Part shown: piece by piece, positions 16,920 to 25,164 of the stretch
How positions within the stretch are numbered: position 1 is the stretch's first letter
Layout: each line of letters opens with the position of its first letter
DNA from: an uncultured Collinsella sp.
GTDB lineage: Bacteria > Actinomycetota > Coriobacteriia > Coriobacteriales > Coriobacteriaceae
DNA: 34,527 nt
Reading direction: 5' to 3'
Assembly: GCA_902493915.1 (NCBI GenBank)
Contig: CABUQY010000007.1
Span: 1 to 34,527, forward strand
Notes under the pieces: model-generated
What the model was told of the DNA's origin: nothing
Database searches by the model: none
What the model saw: the letters and a program-made list of their open reading frames with translations, nothing else
Position numbers and translations under genes: made by a program

Positions 16920-19547
16920 ATGAGAATCGATAAGCTAGCAATGACGTCGCGCGAGGCGCTGCAGACCGCCATGAGCACGGCTGCCGATGCGCAGGCCGGC
17001 GCGGTGGAGCCGATCCATCTGCTGTCCGCCCTGCTCGGTGCCGGTGAGCGCAACATCTCCGTGATTATCGAGCGCATTGGCGCCGATCCCGCTCAGCTCG
17101 CACGCTCCACACAGGATGCCATCGACCACGCGCCCAAGGTTTCGGGCGAGGGTCAGCAGATGGGTCTTTCTAACGAGCTCGTTCGCGTCATCGAGAAGGC
17201 TGAGAAAAAGGCCACCAAGATGGGCGACAGCTTTGTGGTGACCGAGCATCTGCTCATGGCACTTGCCGAGGACAAGGGCGAGGCGGGCCGTGTGCTGCGC
17301 GACGCCGGCGTGACCAAGGAGCGCATCGAGCAGGTCTACGAGGAACTGCGTGGCGATGACCGCGTGACGTCTGCCGAGGACAAGACCCAGTTCGAGGCGC
17401 TGGAGCAGTACGGCCGCAATATCTGCGACCTTGCCCGCGCCGGCAAACTCGACCCGGTCATCGGCCGTACCGACGAGATCCGTCGCACCATCCAAGTCCT
17501 GTCCCGCCGCACCAAGAACAACCCCGTGCTCATCGGCGAGCCAGGCGTCGGCAAGACGGCCATCGTCGAGGGCATCGCCCAGCGTATCGTGGCCGGCGAC
17601 GTGCCGAGCACCCTGCGCGACCGCGACCTCATCGAGCTCGACATGAGCGCGCTGGTCGCCGGCGCCAAGTACCGCGGCGAGTTCGAGGACCGCTTGAAGG
17701 CCGTGCTCAAGGAAGTCCAAAAGTCCGAGGGCAAGGTCATTCTGTTCATCGACGAGCTCCACACCATTGTGGGTGCGGGTGCCACCGAGGGCTCCATGGA
17801 CGCCGGCAACATCCTCAAGCCGGCGCTCGCCCGTGGTGACCTACACGCGATTGGCGCGACCACGCTCGACGAGTATCGCAAGTACATCGAGAAGGACGCG
17901 GCGCTCGCCCGTCGCTTCCAGACGGTGCTCGTCTCCGAGCCTACCGTCGAGGACACCATCTCGATCCTGCGTGGCCTCAAGGAGAAGTACGAGATCTTCC
18001 ACGGCGTGCATATCACCGATAGCGCGCTCGTGGCAGCCGCCGACCTCTCCGATCGCTACATCGCCGACCGCTTCCTGCCCGACAAGGCCATCGACCTGGT
18101 CGATGAGGCCGCAAGCCGCCTGCGCATGGAGCTCGATAGCATGCCGGTCGAGATCGACGCCACCACGCGTCAGCTCACCCAGCTGCAGATCGAGGAGCAG
18201 GCGCTCATGAAGGAGACCGACGACGCCTCCAAGGAGCGTCTGGAGGCCCTGCGCCAAGAGATTGCCGAGGTCCAAGAAAAGCTCAACGTGCAAAAGGCCG
18301 GCTGGCTCAACCAGAAGAACGCCATCGACCACGTGCAGGAGCTTAAGGGCCAGCTCGACGAGGCCAAGAGCGAGGAGGAGCGCGCGACGCGCAACGGCGA
18401 TCTGGGCCGTGCGTCCGAGCTGCGCTACTCCGTGATTCCGGGCCTGCAGCAGCAGATTCAGGATTCCGAGGCCGCGCTCGAGGCACAAAAGCAGCAGGAC
18501 GGCGAGGGCCTCAACGAGCAGGTGACCTCCGATGAGATCGCCGAGGTCGTGAGTGCCTGGACCGGCGTGCCCGTGTCCAAGATGATGCAGGGCGAGCTCG
18601 ACAAGCTGAAGGGCTTGGAGGGCGAGCTGCATAAGCGCGTCATCGGCCAGGACGAGGCCGTCTCCGCCGTCGCCGCAGCTGTGCGCCGCAGCCGTGCGGG
18701 CCTCTCCGATCCGGACAAGCCCATCGGAAGCTTCTTCTTCCTGGGTCCCACCGGCGTGGGCAAGACCGAGCTCGCCAAGGCGCTGGCCGAGTGCCTGTTC
18801 GATGACGAGCGCGCGCTCGTGCGTATCGACATGTCCGAATACATGGAGAAGTTCAGCGTCCAGCGTCTGATCGGTGCGCCCCCGGGATACGTGGGCTACG
18901 ACGAGGGCGGCCAGCTCACCGAGGCCGTGCGCCGTCGCCCGTACTCCGTAATCTTGCTCGACGAGATGGAGAAGGCTCATCCTGATGTCTTCAACGTGCT
19001 GTTGCAGGTGCTCGACGACGGCCGTCTGACCGATGGCCAGGGTCGTCAGGTGTCCTTCAAGAACACGATCATCATCATGACGTCTAACGTGGGCTCCAAG
19101 GCTATCGCCGAGCTTTCCGGCAAGGACGAGGAGGAGATGCGCCATCAGGTCGACGCGGCCATGGCTCAGACCTTCCGCCCCGAGTTCCTCAACCGTATCG
19201 ACGATATCGTGGTGTTCCATCCGCTCGGTATGGCGCAGATCGAGAAGATCGTCGACATCCAGCTCGCCGACGTCCGCGCGCGTCTGGCCAAGGAGCGCAT
19301 GACGCTTGCCATCACCCCGGCGGCCAAGCAGATGCTCGCCGTGGGCGGCCTGGACCCGGTCTTTGGCGCCCGTCCGCTCAAGCGTCTGGTTCAGCGCGAG
19401 GTCGTGGATGCCATCGCCGCCGCTATCATCGACGGCACGGTGCGCGAGGGCGATCAGGTGACGGTCGATGTCGACAAGGACGGTGGCTTTACCGTCGTGT
19501 GCGACAACACGCCGGCGGCCACCTACGAGGTCCCCGACGCAGAGTAA
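16920..19547 (+). CDS. clpB: Disaggregase ClpB (Hsp100)
   Basis: ClpB is a hexameric AAA+ unfoldase that, with DnaK/DnaJ/GrpE, rescues aggregated proteins. The 875-residue length is typical. It has an N-terminal Clp repeat domain (1-145), a first AAA+ module with Walker A GEPGVGKT (206-213) and Walker B ILFIDELH, and a long coiled-coil middle domain (about 405-525) that marks ClpB as opposed to ClpA or ClpC. The second AAA+ module has GPTGVGKTE and VILLDEMEKAH. AAGAGAGGTG precedes the ATG. It lies 5 kb from hspR yet carries the same promoter dyad as dnaK, so it is probably in the HspR regulon. A terminator follows. Confidence 0.98.
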   Translation: MRIDKLAMTSREALQTAMSTAADAQAGAVEPIHLLSALLGAGERNISVIIERIGADPAQLARSTQDAIDHAPKVSGEGQQMGLSNELVRVIEKAEKKATKMGDSFVVTEHLLMALAEDKGEAGRVLRDAGVTKERIEQVYEELRGDDRVTSAEDKTQFEALEQYGRNICDLARAGKLDPVIGRTDEIRRTIQVLSRRTKNNPVLIGEPGVGKTAIVEGIAQRIVAGDVPSTLRDRDLIELDMSALVAGAKYRGEFEDRLKAVLKEVQKSEGKVILFIDELHTIVGAGATEGSMDAGNILKPALARGDLHAIGATTLDEYRKYIEKDAALARRFQTVLVSEPTVEDTISILRGLKEKYEIFHGVHITDSALVAAADLSDRYIADRFLPDKAIDLVDEAASRLRMELDSMPVEIDATTRQLTQLQIEEQALMKETDDASKERLEALRQEIAEVQEKLNVQKAGWLNQKNAIDHVQELKGQLDEAKSEEERATRNGDLGRASELRYSVIPGLQQQIQDSEAALEAQKQQDGEGLNEQVTSDEIAEVVSAWTGVPVSKMMQGELDKLKGLEGELHKRVIGQDEAVSAVAAAVRRSRAGLSDPDKPIGSFFFLGPTGVGKTELAKALAECLFDDERALVRIDMSEYMEKFSVQRLIGAPPGYVGYDEGGQLTEAVRRRPYSVILLDEMEKAHPDVFNVLLQVLDDGRLTDGQGRQVSFKNTIIIMTSNVGSKAIAELSGKDEEEMRHQVDAAMAQTFRPEFLNRIDDIVVFHPLGMAQIEKIVDIQLADVRARLAKERMTLAITPAAKQMLAVGGLDPVFGARPLKRLVQREVVDAIAAAIIDGTVREGDQVTVDVDKDGGFTVVCDNTPAATYEVPDAE

Positions 19548-19588
19548 ATTATGGGGCCGGCTTTAACCGCACCTCATCGCAAAACGCC

Positions 19589-19625
19589 AAGGGCGGCGGA
19601 TCCAATCGGGTCCGCCGCCCTTTTT
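19589..19625 (+). terminator. Terminator after clpB
   Basis: A perfect 12-bp stem (19589-19600 with 19611-19622) has a 10-base loop and ends in TTTTT. Confidence 0.92.
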
Positions 19626-19677
19626 CGTGCGACAATCGATGATGTTGAGCATGAGTACATGGCAAGGAGATATGCAG

Positions 19678-19872
19678 ATGAAAGACGAGAACAAGACAAG
19701 TGCGCCGGCGACCGATGCCGCACCCGCCGCACCCAAGCCTGTGCCTAAGCCGGCGCCCAAGCCGCGCGACCCCTACATCCGTGCCGAGAACGAGGACGAT
19801 GACGGCTACGATCCCTACAGCGATCGCCGCCCCGAGCGCGAGCCGCTGTTCGAAGCCGACCCGTGGCGCTAA
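19678..19872 (+). CDS. Small Pro/Ala-rich acidic protein
   Basis: This 64-residue protein is not recognised. It has an Ala/Pro/Lys-rich first half with repeated PKP units (APKPVPKPAPKPRDP) and an acidic, Tyr-containing second half (ENEDDDGYDPYSDRRPE). It has no membrane helix and no cysteines and is probably disordered. The ATG at 19678 is preceded by AAGGAG at 19664-19669, 8 bases away; another in-frame ATG at 19672 is too close. It lies just after the clpB terminator, so it should have its own promoter. Codon use looks like that of its neighbours, which supports real coding. Confidence 0.6.
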   Translation: MKDENKTSAPATDAAPAAPKPVPKPAPKPRDPYIRAENEDDDGYDPYSDRRPEREPLFEADPWR

Positions 19873-20015
19873 CTTTTGTAGGGTGGTCATAATATCCCCG
19901 TCCCAAATTGACTGCTCGGGGAGTCGCATTCGAGCTCGGTTGTCCTCTTAGCCACTCGATATCCTTCGGAGCAATAACAGTGAAAAACTTGCTTAAGTGT
20001 TAATCAAGCTACACA

Positions 20016-20077
20016 CAATCTTGCTCTCTAATTAATCAAGAATCAGTATAATTTTGATTAGTTAGAGAGCAAGATTG
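20016..20077. promoter_or_regulatory. 24-bp inverted repeat around the -10 box of the ATPase gene
   Basis: The arms 20016-20039 and 20054-20077 pair with one T-G mismatch. The 14-base centre contains a consensus TATAAT (20047-20052), and the right arm runs into the ribosome binding site (TTGGAGA). Since the -10 box lies between the arms, transcripts would begin in the right arm. The repeat therefore probably acts as DNA (operator or element end), not as an RNA hairpin. Confidence 0.6.
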
Positions 20078-20084
20078 GAGAATC

Positions 20085-21437
20085 ATGGCATTCAACGACT
20101 TGATCGCCCAGAAAATAAAGGACTTTGAACAGCAGGGGGTTCCGCAGGTCTTTGAGCGAGACCTTGATCTGGGAAACCCACAGGAGCCAAAGCGCGACAA
20201 CATCGTAAATGTGGTTGTGGGGGCCCGCCGTTGTGGAAAGACGTATCGCCTGTATCAGGAGATGCAGCGGCTTCAGGGCCGGGGCGTCGAGCTTGACCGG
20301 ATGCTTTACTTTAATTTTGAGGACGAGCGCTTGCGCCCGTATGAGTCATCGCTGCTGGCGGACGTGCTCGACACGTTCTATGCGCTGTATCCTGCTGCTC
20401 GAACCGAGGGCGCTTACATTTTCTTTGACGAGATCCAGGAAATTCCCGAATGGGGTGCGTTTCTGCGGCGTGTAGTCGATACGGAGAAAGCGACCGTCTA
20501 TGTGACGGGATCTTCTTCTAAGATGCTGTCCTCAGAGCTTAAGAGCGAGTTCAGGGGTCGTTCTCTTATACGGGAGCTTTTTCCGTTGAGTTTTTCGGAA
20601 TACGTTCGATATAAGACGGGGAGCGTTTTCGAGCCAGATGCGACCTTTTCCCCAAGCGATGCAGCGCTGCTTCGACATCATCTGATCGGATATCTTGAAC
20701 GAGGGGGATTCATCGCGACGCTTGAGCAGACGCCCGCAGACGCGATTCAGCTGCTACAGGAATATGCTTCGCGAACGGTCGCTATGGACGTCGTTGAGCG
20801 TTACGACGTCAAGAACCCTCGCCTGGCATCGCTGTTCCTAACGCGGTGTATGGCATCTTCGGGACGAGAGCTGTCGGTGAACAAAGTGTACAACGAGTTC
20901 AAGAGCAGGCAGATACCCGTCAGTCGTAATTCGCTCAGCGACTTACTTGAGTATTATGAGGATGCCTACCTGCTGTTCTCCGTGCCGGAGTTCACGCGTT
21001 CACTGGCAAATAACATGCGGTCTGCGTCTAAGGTCTACGCTGTCGATCCTGCGATGTTTGGAGCATTCTCTCCCGCATCGGCATTGGACCAGGGTCAGAG
21101 GCTCGAGACCGCAGTGTTCAACGCGCTAAGAAGAAGGACTCCCGCGGTGAGGGTCGGATCGGTCTGCCGCCTGCTGATCAAAGAGAAGAGCAAAAGCCAT
21201 GAGGTGGACTTTGTGGCTGGGGACGCACTTCTCATGCGGGCTTATAGCCTGATTCAGGTGAGTGTGGATATGGCAAGTGAGAAAACGCGCGAGCGCGAAA
21301 TTGCCGCGCTTGATGCCTCGATGGCCCAGTTCGATCTTGGCGAGTCAGCAATCGTTACCATGGATGAGCAGGCCGATATTCCATGCGAGCACGGTGCGGT
21401 ACACGTTGCGCCCGCATGGAAGTGGCTCCTTGCCTAA
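20085..21437 (+). CDS. AAA-type ATPase of the DUF4143 family
   Basis: This 450-residue protein belongs to the widespread ATP-binding, DUF4143-containing family of unknown role. The ATPase domain has Walker A GARRCGKT (46-53), Walker B YIFFDEIQEI (Asp115, Glu116) and the sensor-like YVTGSSSKML. A winged-helix region follows, and the C-terminal domain contains KSKSHEVDFVAGDALL, which resembles a restriction-endonuclease-like fold (E-x-D core). TTGGAGA precedes the ATG. Base composition is lower in GC and codon use less biased than in neighbours, and its promoter is AT-rich with a long inverted repeat. Acquisition by transfer is likely. Relatives have been linked to mobile or defence-like contexts, but nothing here shows that. 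Confidence 0.88.
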   Translation: MAFNDLIAQKIKDFEQQGVPQVFERDLDLGNPQEPKRDNIVNVVVGARRCGKTYRLYQEMQRLQGRGVELDRMLYFNFEDERLRPYESSLLADVLDTFYALYPAARTEGAYIFFDEIQEIPEWGAFLRRVVDTEKATVYVTGSSSKMLSSELKSEFRGRSLIRELFPLSFSEYVRYKTGSVFEPDATFSPSDAALLRHHLIGYLERGGFIATLEQTPADAIQLLQEYASRTVAMDVVERYDVKNPRLASLFLTRCMASSGRELSVNKVYNEFKSRQIPVSRNSLSDLLEYYEDAYLLFSVPEFTRSLANNMRSASKVYAVDPAMFGAFSPASALDQGQRLETAVFNALRRRTPAVRVGSVCRLLIKEKSKSHEVDFVAGDALLMRAYSLIQVSVDMASEKTREREIAALDASMAQFDLGESAIVTMDEQADIPCEHGAVHVAPAWKWLLA

Positions 21438-21453
21438 TCATCTACGGATCTGT

Positions 21454-21480
21454 GGGGCCAGGACCTCCTGGCCCCTTCAT
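21454..21480. terminator. Terminator between convergent genes
   Basis: GGGGCCAGG (21454-21462) pairs with CCTGGCCCC (21467-21475) around a four-base loop and is followed by TTCATT. It separates the ATPase gene from the convergent gene ending at 21511. Confidence 0.7.
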
Positions 21481-21510
21481 TACGGTTGGGGAGCACCGTG
21501 ATGCGCCCGG

Positions 21511-23007
21511 CTAGTCCTGGGCTTTGATGCTCGGCAGCAGGATCTGCGCGAGGTAGTCGGTCTCGAGTTTGGTCGCGGCGTCGGCTTTGCCGTCTTTGCC
21601 GACCAGTACATTCTTGATCTGGCTATAGGTGTAGCGGTTGCCGGTCGTCAGCTCGACAAGCTCAATGGCCGTGTCCATGGGGTAGGTCGACACGGGATCC
21701 TGGGTGCGCCCGTTGATAGTCTGGGGCACCACGTACGGATAGACGGGGCCGCTGGCATAGACGGTATAACCGTTGCCCAGATTGGCCGCACCCAAAACCG
21801 TATCGCCCTCATCGGGCGTAAAGCTCTCGCCCTCGCGCACCGCGACGAGCGTCACGATCGGCGTATCGCTGTCGCCGGCAAGATAGATGCATAGTGTGCT
21901 GCCATTCTGCCAAGTCTCGACCTTGCCGTACCACTCGACGGGGATATCGAGCTGGTAAAGGTCGGTTGCCTTGTGACGGGCGTCGGCATCACGGGCCGCC
22001 TGTGCCTTTTGCGCGCTCACGGCATTGACGGCGGCGTCGCGCCGCGCGGTTGCCGCCTGCTGGAGTACCTTGGCGGTGGCGGCGGAGCTCGCACCGCCCT
22101 CCTCGGCATACTTGGCGGCGGCATCGATCTGGTCGTCGGTTACCGTGTCGGCCGAAGGCACCTTGAGCTTAAAGGTAGCCTGGGCACTTAAATCCTGTTC
22201 ATCGCTCTTAACGGTGACCTGCGTCTTGGTGGTCGGGACGGTATAGATGGTGCCGTCGGCCGCGATGGGGGAGGCGGCGATGGAGAGCGTGTAATCGCCG
22301 GGCAGCAGTTTGATGCCGCGGCCGTGCTCGTCAACATAGAGCGTTTCGCTCACGGAGGAGCCGTCAGAATCCTGACCGCTCACCTGTACGGGAATCTTGG
22401 AGCCAGTGGAACAGTCGAGGCCCGCGGCATGCACGCCAATCTGCACTGACATCATCGTGTGGGCATTGGCGGCGACAGTGGCAGCCTGCTCTTGCTGATA
22501 TCCGTTCCAGGCGGCATAGCCTGCACCGCCGGCGACGAGCGCGACGGCCACGACACCGGCGACCATCAGATTGCGGCGCTTGGGCGACATCTTGCGATGG
22601 CGAACCTCGGCCTCGCGTGCCGAGGGAACGGACGGCAGGGGAATATCGCCCATGGCGATGGTTTCGTCCACGGCTGGTGCGGAACCCAGGCCAGGAAGCT
22701 CGCGGGTCAGCGAATCCTCGGCCGGCAAGCTGTCGAGCAAGACGGTTTCCTCGCCCGTGTCGGATTCGGGCTGATTGCCGGCCTCGCTTTCGGTGTCTTC
22801 GTGACCTGCCTCATCTTCGGCAGGCTCAACGTCGTCTGCATCCTGACCATCGGACTGTGCCTCGGCTTCCGGCTCATCCTGCACATCAACGCCTGAATCG
22901 TCAAACGCAATCTCATCGAGTGAAATCCGGTCTAAGCTCTCCAAGGCCTCAGCGCAAGCTTCTGCATCTTGGGCCGCATCCTCTTGACCCATCGTCTCAT
23001 CTTTCAT
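21511..23007 (-). CDS. Single-pass membrane protein with acidic cytoplasmic domain
   Basis: This 498-residue protein is not recognised. Residues 1 to about 140 are extremely acidic (many Asp/Glu with Ala), ending in a basic patch (RHRKMSPKRR) before one membrane helix (about 147-167). That order predicts the acidic part inside and about 330 residues outside. The outer part has a beta-rich segment with CSTGSKIPVQVSGQD and YVDEHGRGIKLLPGDYTLSI, resembling a carboxypeptidase-regulatory or PEGA-like fold. An Ala-rich helical stretch follows, then a second globular region. The ATG at 23007 is chosen for its GGGGGA upstream. Threonine-rich TVLLDSLPAEDS and DETIAMGD segments in the acidic part look like possible phosphorylation or FHA-binding sites, which is only a guess. 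Confidence 0.75.
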   Translation of the reverse strand: MKDETMGQEDAAQDAEACAEALESLDRISLDEIAFDDSGVDVQDEPEAEAQSDGQDADDVEPAEDEAGHEDTESEAGNQPESDTGEETVLLDSLPAEDSLTRELPGLGSAPAVDETIAMGDIPLPSVPSAREAEVRHRKMSPKRRNLMVAGVVAVALVAGGAGYAAWNGYQQEQAATVAANAHTMMSVQIGVHAAGLDCSTGSKIPVQVSGQDSDGSSVSETLYVDEHGRGIKLLPGDYTLSIAASPIAADGTIYTVPTTKTQVTVKSDEQDLSAQATFKLKVPSADTVTDDQIDAAAKYAEEGGASSAATAKVLQQAATARRDAAVNAVSAQKAQAARDADARHKATDLYQLDIPVEWYGKVETWQNGSTLCIYLAGDSDTPIVTLVAVREGESFTPDEGDTVLGAANLGNGYTVYASGPVYPYVVPQTINGRTQDPVSTYPMDTAIELVELTTGNRYTYSQIKNVLVGKDGKADAATKLETDYLAQILLPSIKAQD

Positions 23008-23136
23008 ATATCCCCCAAGCTCAATATCGGGACAACACTGTACCCAAAAACGGGACCCCATAGAGCCGCCGCATGATTTGAAATCCGATTTTACTTATGC
23101 GCATGTTTTTGAATAGATGAATAAGACGCAACGACA

Positions 23137-23175
23137 AAAGCCCCCGAAAAGCGAGCGAAACGCTTTTCGGGGGCT
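23137..23175. terminator. Terminator after the DUF5692 gene
   Basis: A perfect 15-bp stem (23139-23153 with 23161-23175) is followed on the minus strand by TTTT, so it serves the leftward TetR-DUF5692 transcript. Confidence 0.88.
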
Positions 23176-23242
23176 CTGCGAGGCAACCGATTGAAAATCT
23201 GGCAGGCGGGCCTATGCCCAAGTGCCAACAGCGACCAGCACG

Positions 23243-24250
23243 TTACTCAGCGTGCGCGTAATCAACCTTGGCGCGGCGAGCGGTGGCCTTCTCCCAATCG
23301 CTGGTGCCCTCAAAGACATCCTGCTTGTAGGGATTGCGGCCGAGTTTCTTGGCGCGGTAGGCGATGTAGATGATCGCGGCGACGTTGGCGACCAGTGCGG
23401 CAATCGAGACCGCGGTAGCGGCGCCGGGGTCGAGCGTGGAGTGGGTCACAAAGATGGACTCCTCCTGGAAGTACGGGAACACCTGGGCAAACATGCACCA
23501 AATAGCCAGCGTAAAGGCGCGGTTCTGGATCCAGCCGCCCTTGTTCCAGATAAAGGCGGCGACGGTGGGCGCCAGCAGCAGCGCAAAGCCGCAGAACCAG
23601 GAGTGGGTGGGCAGGCAGTTGTAGGTGTAGCAGAAGTTCCAGATATCGTAGGCGATGATGTAGACCCAGGTCATATCGGGCCACAGCATGTCGGTCTGAT
23701 CCTCGGAGGCGTAGACGCTCCACCAACCGGTCATGCAGAAGATGTTGATGATACCGGCGATGCCGTTGAACACGTTGTTCCAGCCGGCCAGCTGCGTAGC
23801 ACCTTCGGAGGTGACCCAGGTGGACTCGCCCAGGACAAAGAAGTGATAGGCGCTCTCAAAGTCGGACACGACGGCGATCATGATATTGATGGCGACGATC
23901 ACAAACGGCCATGCGCGGAACCAATGCGCCTTGCCGATCTTGCCCCACTGGTACTTAATGGCAATGAAGCCCCAGCAACCGGCCAGCGCTGCGTATACCT
24001 TGGCGTAGTGGAACCAGCTGTTCTGGTACACATGGGTGGGGTTGGTGAGCGCCCACTCGGCGCCCTGCGAGACGCCGATGGCGATGGCGACGCAGTAGAT
24101 GGTCATGGCCAGCGGAGCCACGCCAAAGATGATTGCCGCGCCCAGCTTGGTGCGGCGGCCGACCTCGTTGAGCACGATCAGGCCAATAAAGACCATGGCC
24201 CAGCCGGCCCAGTGGATAAGGGTATCGCTACCCCAAACATCGAACAGCAT
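23243..24250 (-). CDS. DUF5692 family integral membrane protein
   Basis: This 335-residue polytopic protein has about eight to nine hydrophobic helices, many aromatic residues and a cytoplasmic basic tail. It matches my memory of the DUF5692 family (start MLFDVWGSDTLIHWAGWAMVFIGL, then VLNEVGRRTKLG and FHYAKVYAALAGCWGFI), which has no assigned function. Polar and charged residues inside helices (for instance in the DMTWVYIIAYDIWNFCYTYNCLPTHSW region) suggest a transporter or a membrane enzyme; the sequence does not say which. AAAGGAGAGCAGC precedes the ATG. It lies 63 bases downstream of the TetR gene on the same strand and is probably in its operon. Confidence 0.82.
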   Translation of the reverse strand: MLFDVWGSDTLIHWAGWAMVFIGLIVLNEVGRRTKLGAAIIFGVAPLAMTIYCVAIAIGVSQGAEWALTNPTHVYQNSWFHYAKVYAALAGCWGFIAIKYQWGKIGKAHWFRAWPFVIVAINIMIAVVSDFESAYHFFVLGESTWVTSEGATQLAGWNNVFNGIAGIINIFCMTGWWSVYASEDQTDMLWPDMTWVYIIAYDIWNFCYTYNCLPTHSWFCGFALLLAPTVAAFIWNKGGWIQNRAFTLAIWCMFAQVFPYFQEESIFVTHSTLDPGAATAVSIAALVANVAAIIYIAYRAKKLGRNPYKQDVFEGTSDWEKATARRAKVDYAHAE

Positions 24251-24313
24251 GCTGCTCTCCTTTCACACGCCCGCGGCCCCTCTTCTGATCGCGGGCAGTT
24301 TGGCCAAATGTCG

Positions 24314-24976
24314 TCAGTTCTGGGGCTTGCGCTCCGGATACTTGGCGGTATAGCCCTCGATGTGGAGTGTCGAGGCGATGATTTCCTTGACCGTCTCGTC
24401 GGGCACATCGGGGTGCGTGCGGATATACATCAACAACCCCATGATGAGGGTGTAGAACGTCTCGTAGACATGATCGATGCGTAGCTCATGATGGGCGACA
24501 AAATCCACCACGGTGGTGTCGCAGATATACTGCGCCACGCGCTGGACCACGTTGTGCAAAAAGCCGCCGTAGAGCGCGCCACTGCTCGAGGTGAGCGTGC
24601 TCGGCAGCTCGTGGCCGCTGGCGACCAGGCGCTTAAAGAGCGGGGCGACGGTGTCGAGCGCGCCCTCGATATCGCCGACGGTGCGGTCGGCGTTCCACTG
24701 CTCGAGTTCGGAGATAAAGCCGTCGATCGCCTCGTCCATAACAGCGGTGACGGCGGCGTCCATATCGGCGAAGTAGTGGTAGAACAATGAACGCGTGCAG
24801 CCGGCTCGCTTGGTCACGGCCGATACCGATAGGTGGGACACGCCCAACTCGGAGCTTACGGTGCGCACGGCATCGAGGATCTCGCGACGGCGTTCGTCGC
24901 CCGTCAGGCGCTTTGCCGCGCTATCGGATGCGGGAACGACATCGACCACAGAGGTATCTGCTGTGTTGTTGCCCAT
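24314..24976 (-). CDS. TetR family transcriptional regulator
   Basis: This 220-residue protein has the TetR helix-turn-helix at about 28-75 (RREILDAVRTVSSELG, then SVSAVTKRAGCTRSLFYHYFADMD, the typical recognition helix region). A helical ligand-binding domain with no recognisable signature follows. TetR proteins usually repress neighbouring, often divergent, genes and are released by a small molecule. Two TTGAC-N5-GTCAA palindromes lie in the divergent region 59-96 bases upstream of its ATG. They are the probable operators for itself, DUF5692 and the Fe-S flavoprotein. Confidence 0.9.
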   Translation of the reverse strand: MGNNTADTSVVDVVPASDSAAKRLTGDERRREILDAVRTVSSELGVSHLSVSAVTKRAGCTRSLFYHYFADMDAAVTAVMDEAIDGFISELEQWNADRTVGDIEGALDTVAPLFKRLVASGHELPSTLTSSSGALYGGFLHNVVQRVAQYICDTTVVDFVAHHELRIDHVYETFYTLIMGLLMYIRTHPDVPDETVKEIIASTLHIEGYTAKYPERKPQN

Positions 24977-25034
24977 GTTTTGCCGCCTTTCATCCTCTTT
25001 TGCCTGACCGTTCGCCTAACAGTCTTGAATATTG

Positions 25035-25072
25035 TTGACGGTTCGTCAATACTATTTTTGACACAATGTCAA
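25035..25072. promoter_or_regulatory. Paired TetR-type operators TTGAC-N5-GTCAA
   Basis: Two 15-bp palindromes, TTGACGGTTCGTCAA (25035-25049) and TTGACACAATGTCAA (25058-25072), share arms and spacing while the centres differ. Their centres are 23 bp apart, about two helical turns. They lie between the divergent TetR and flavoprotein genes in an AT-rich promoter region. Confidence 0.75.
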
Positions 25073-25164
25073 CAATGGCGGGTGAACGGCATGGGGGCAT
25101 GCCCGGCCTGCAAAAAAGAGGGGCGCTGCGGCCTCGTCGGGCTGCGGCAAGAGAAGGGACAACC

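Noticed and set aside
19549..19929. Minus-strand protein opposite the small Pro/Ala-rich gene
   Set aside because: It spans the clpB terminator and lacks a convincing start site; the plus-strand frame has an AAGGAG at correct spacing.
25066..25164. Upstream start of the Fe-S flavoprotein
   Set aside because: This ATG lies inside a TTGAC-N5-GTCAA operator and has no ribosome binding site; the 33 extra residues are basic and unlike the rest of the protein.
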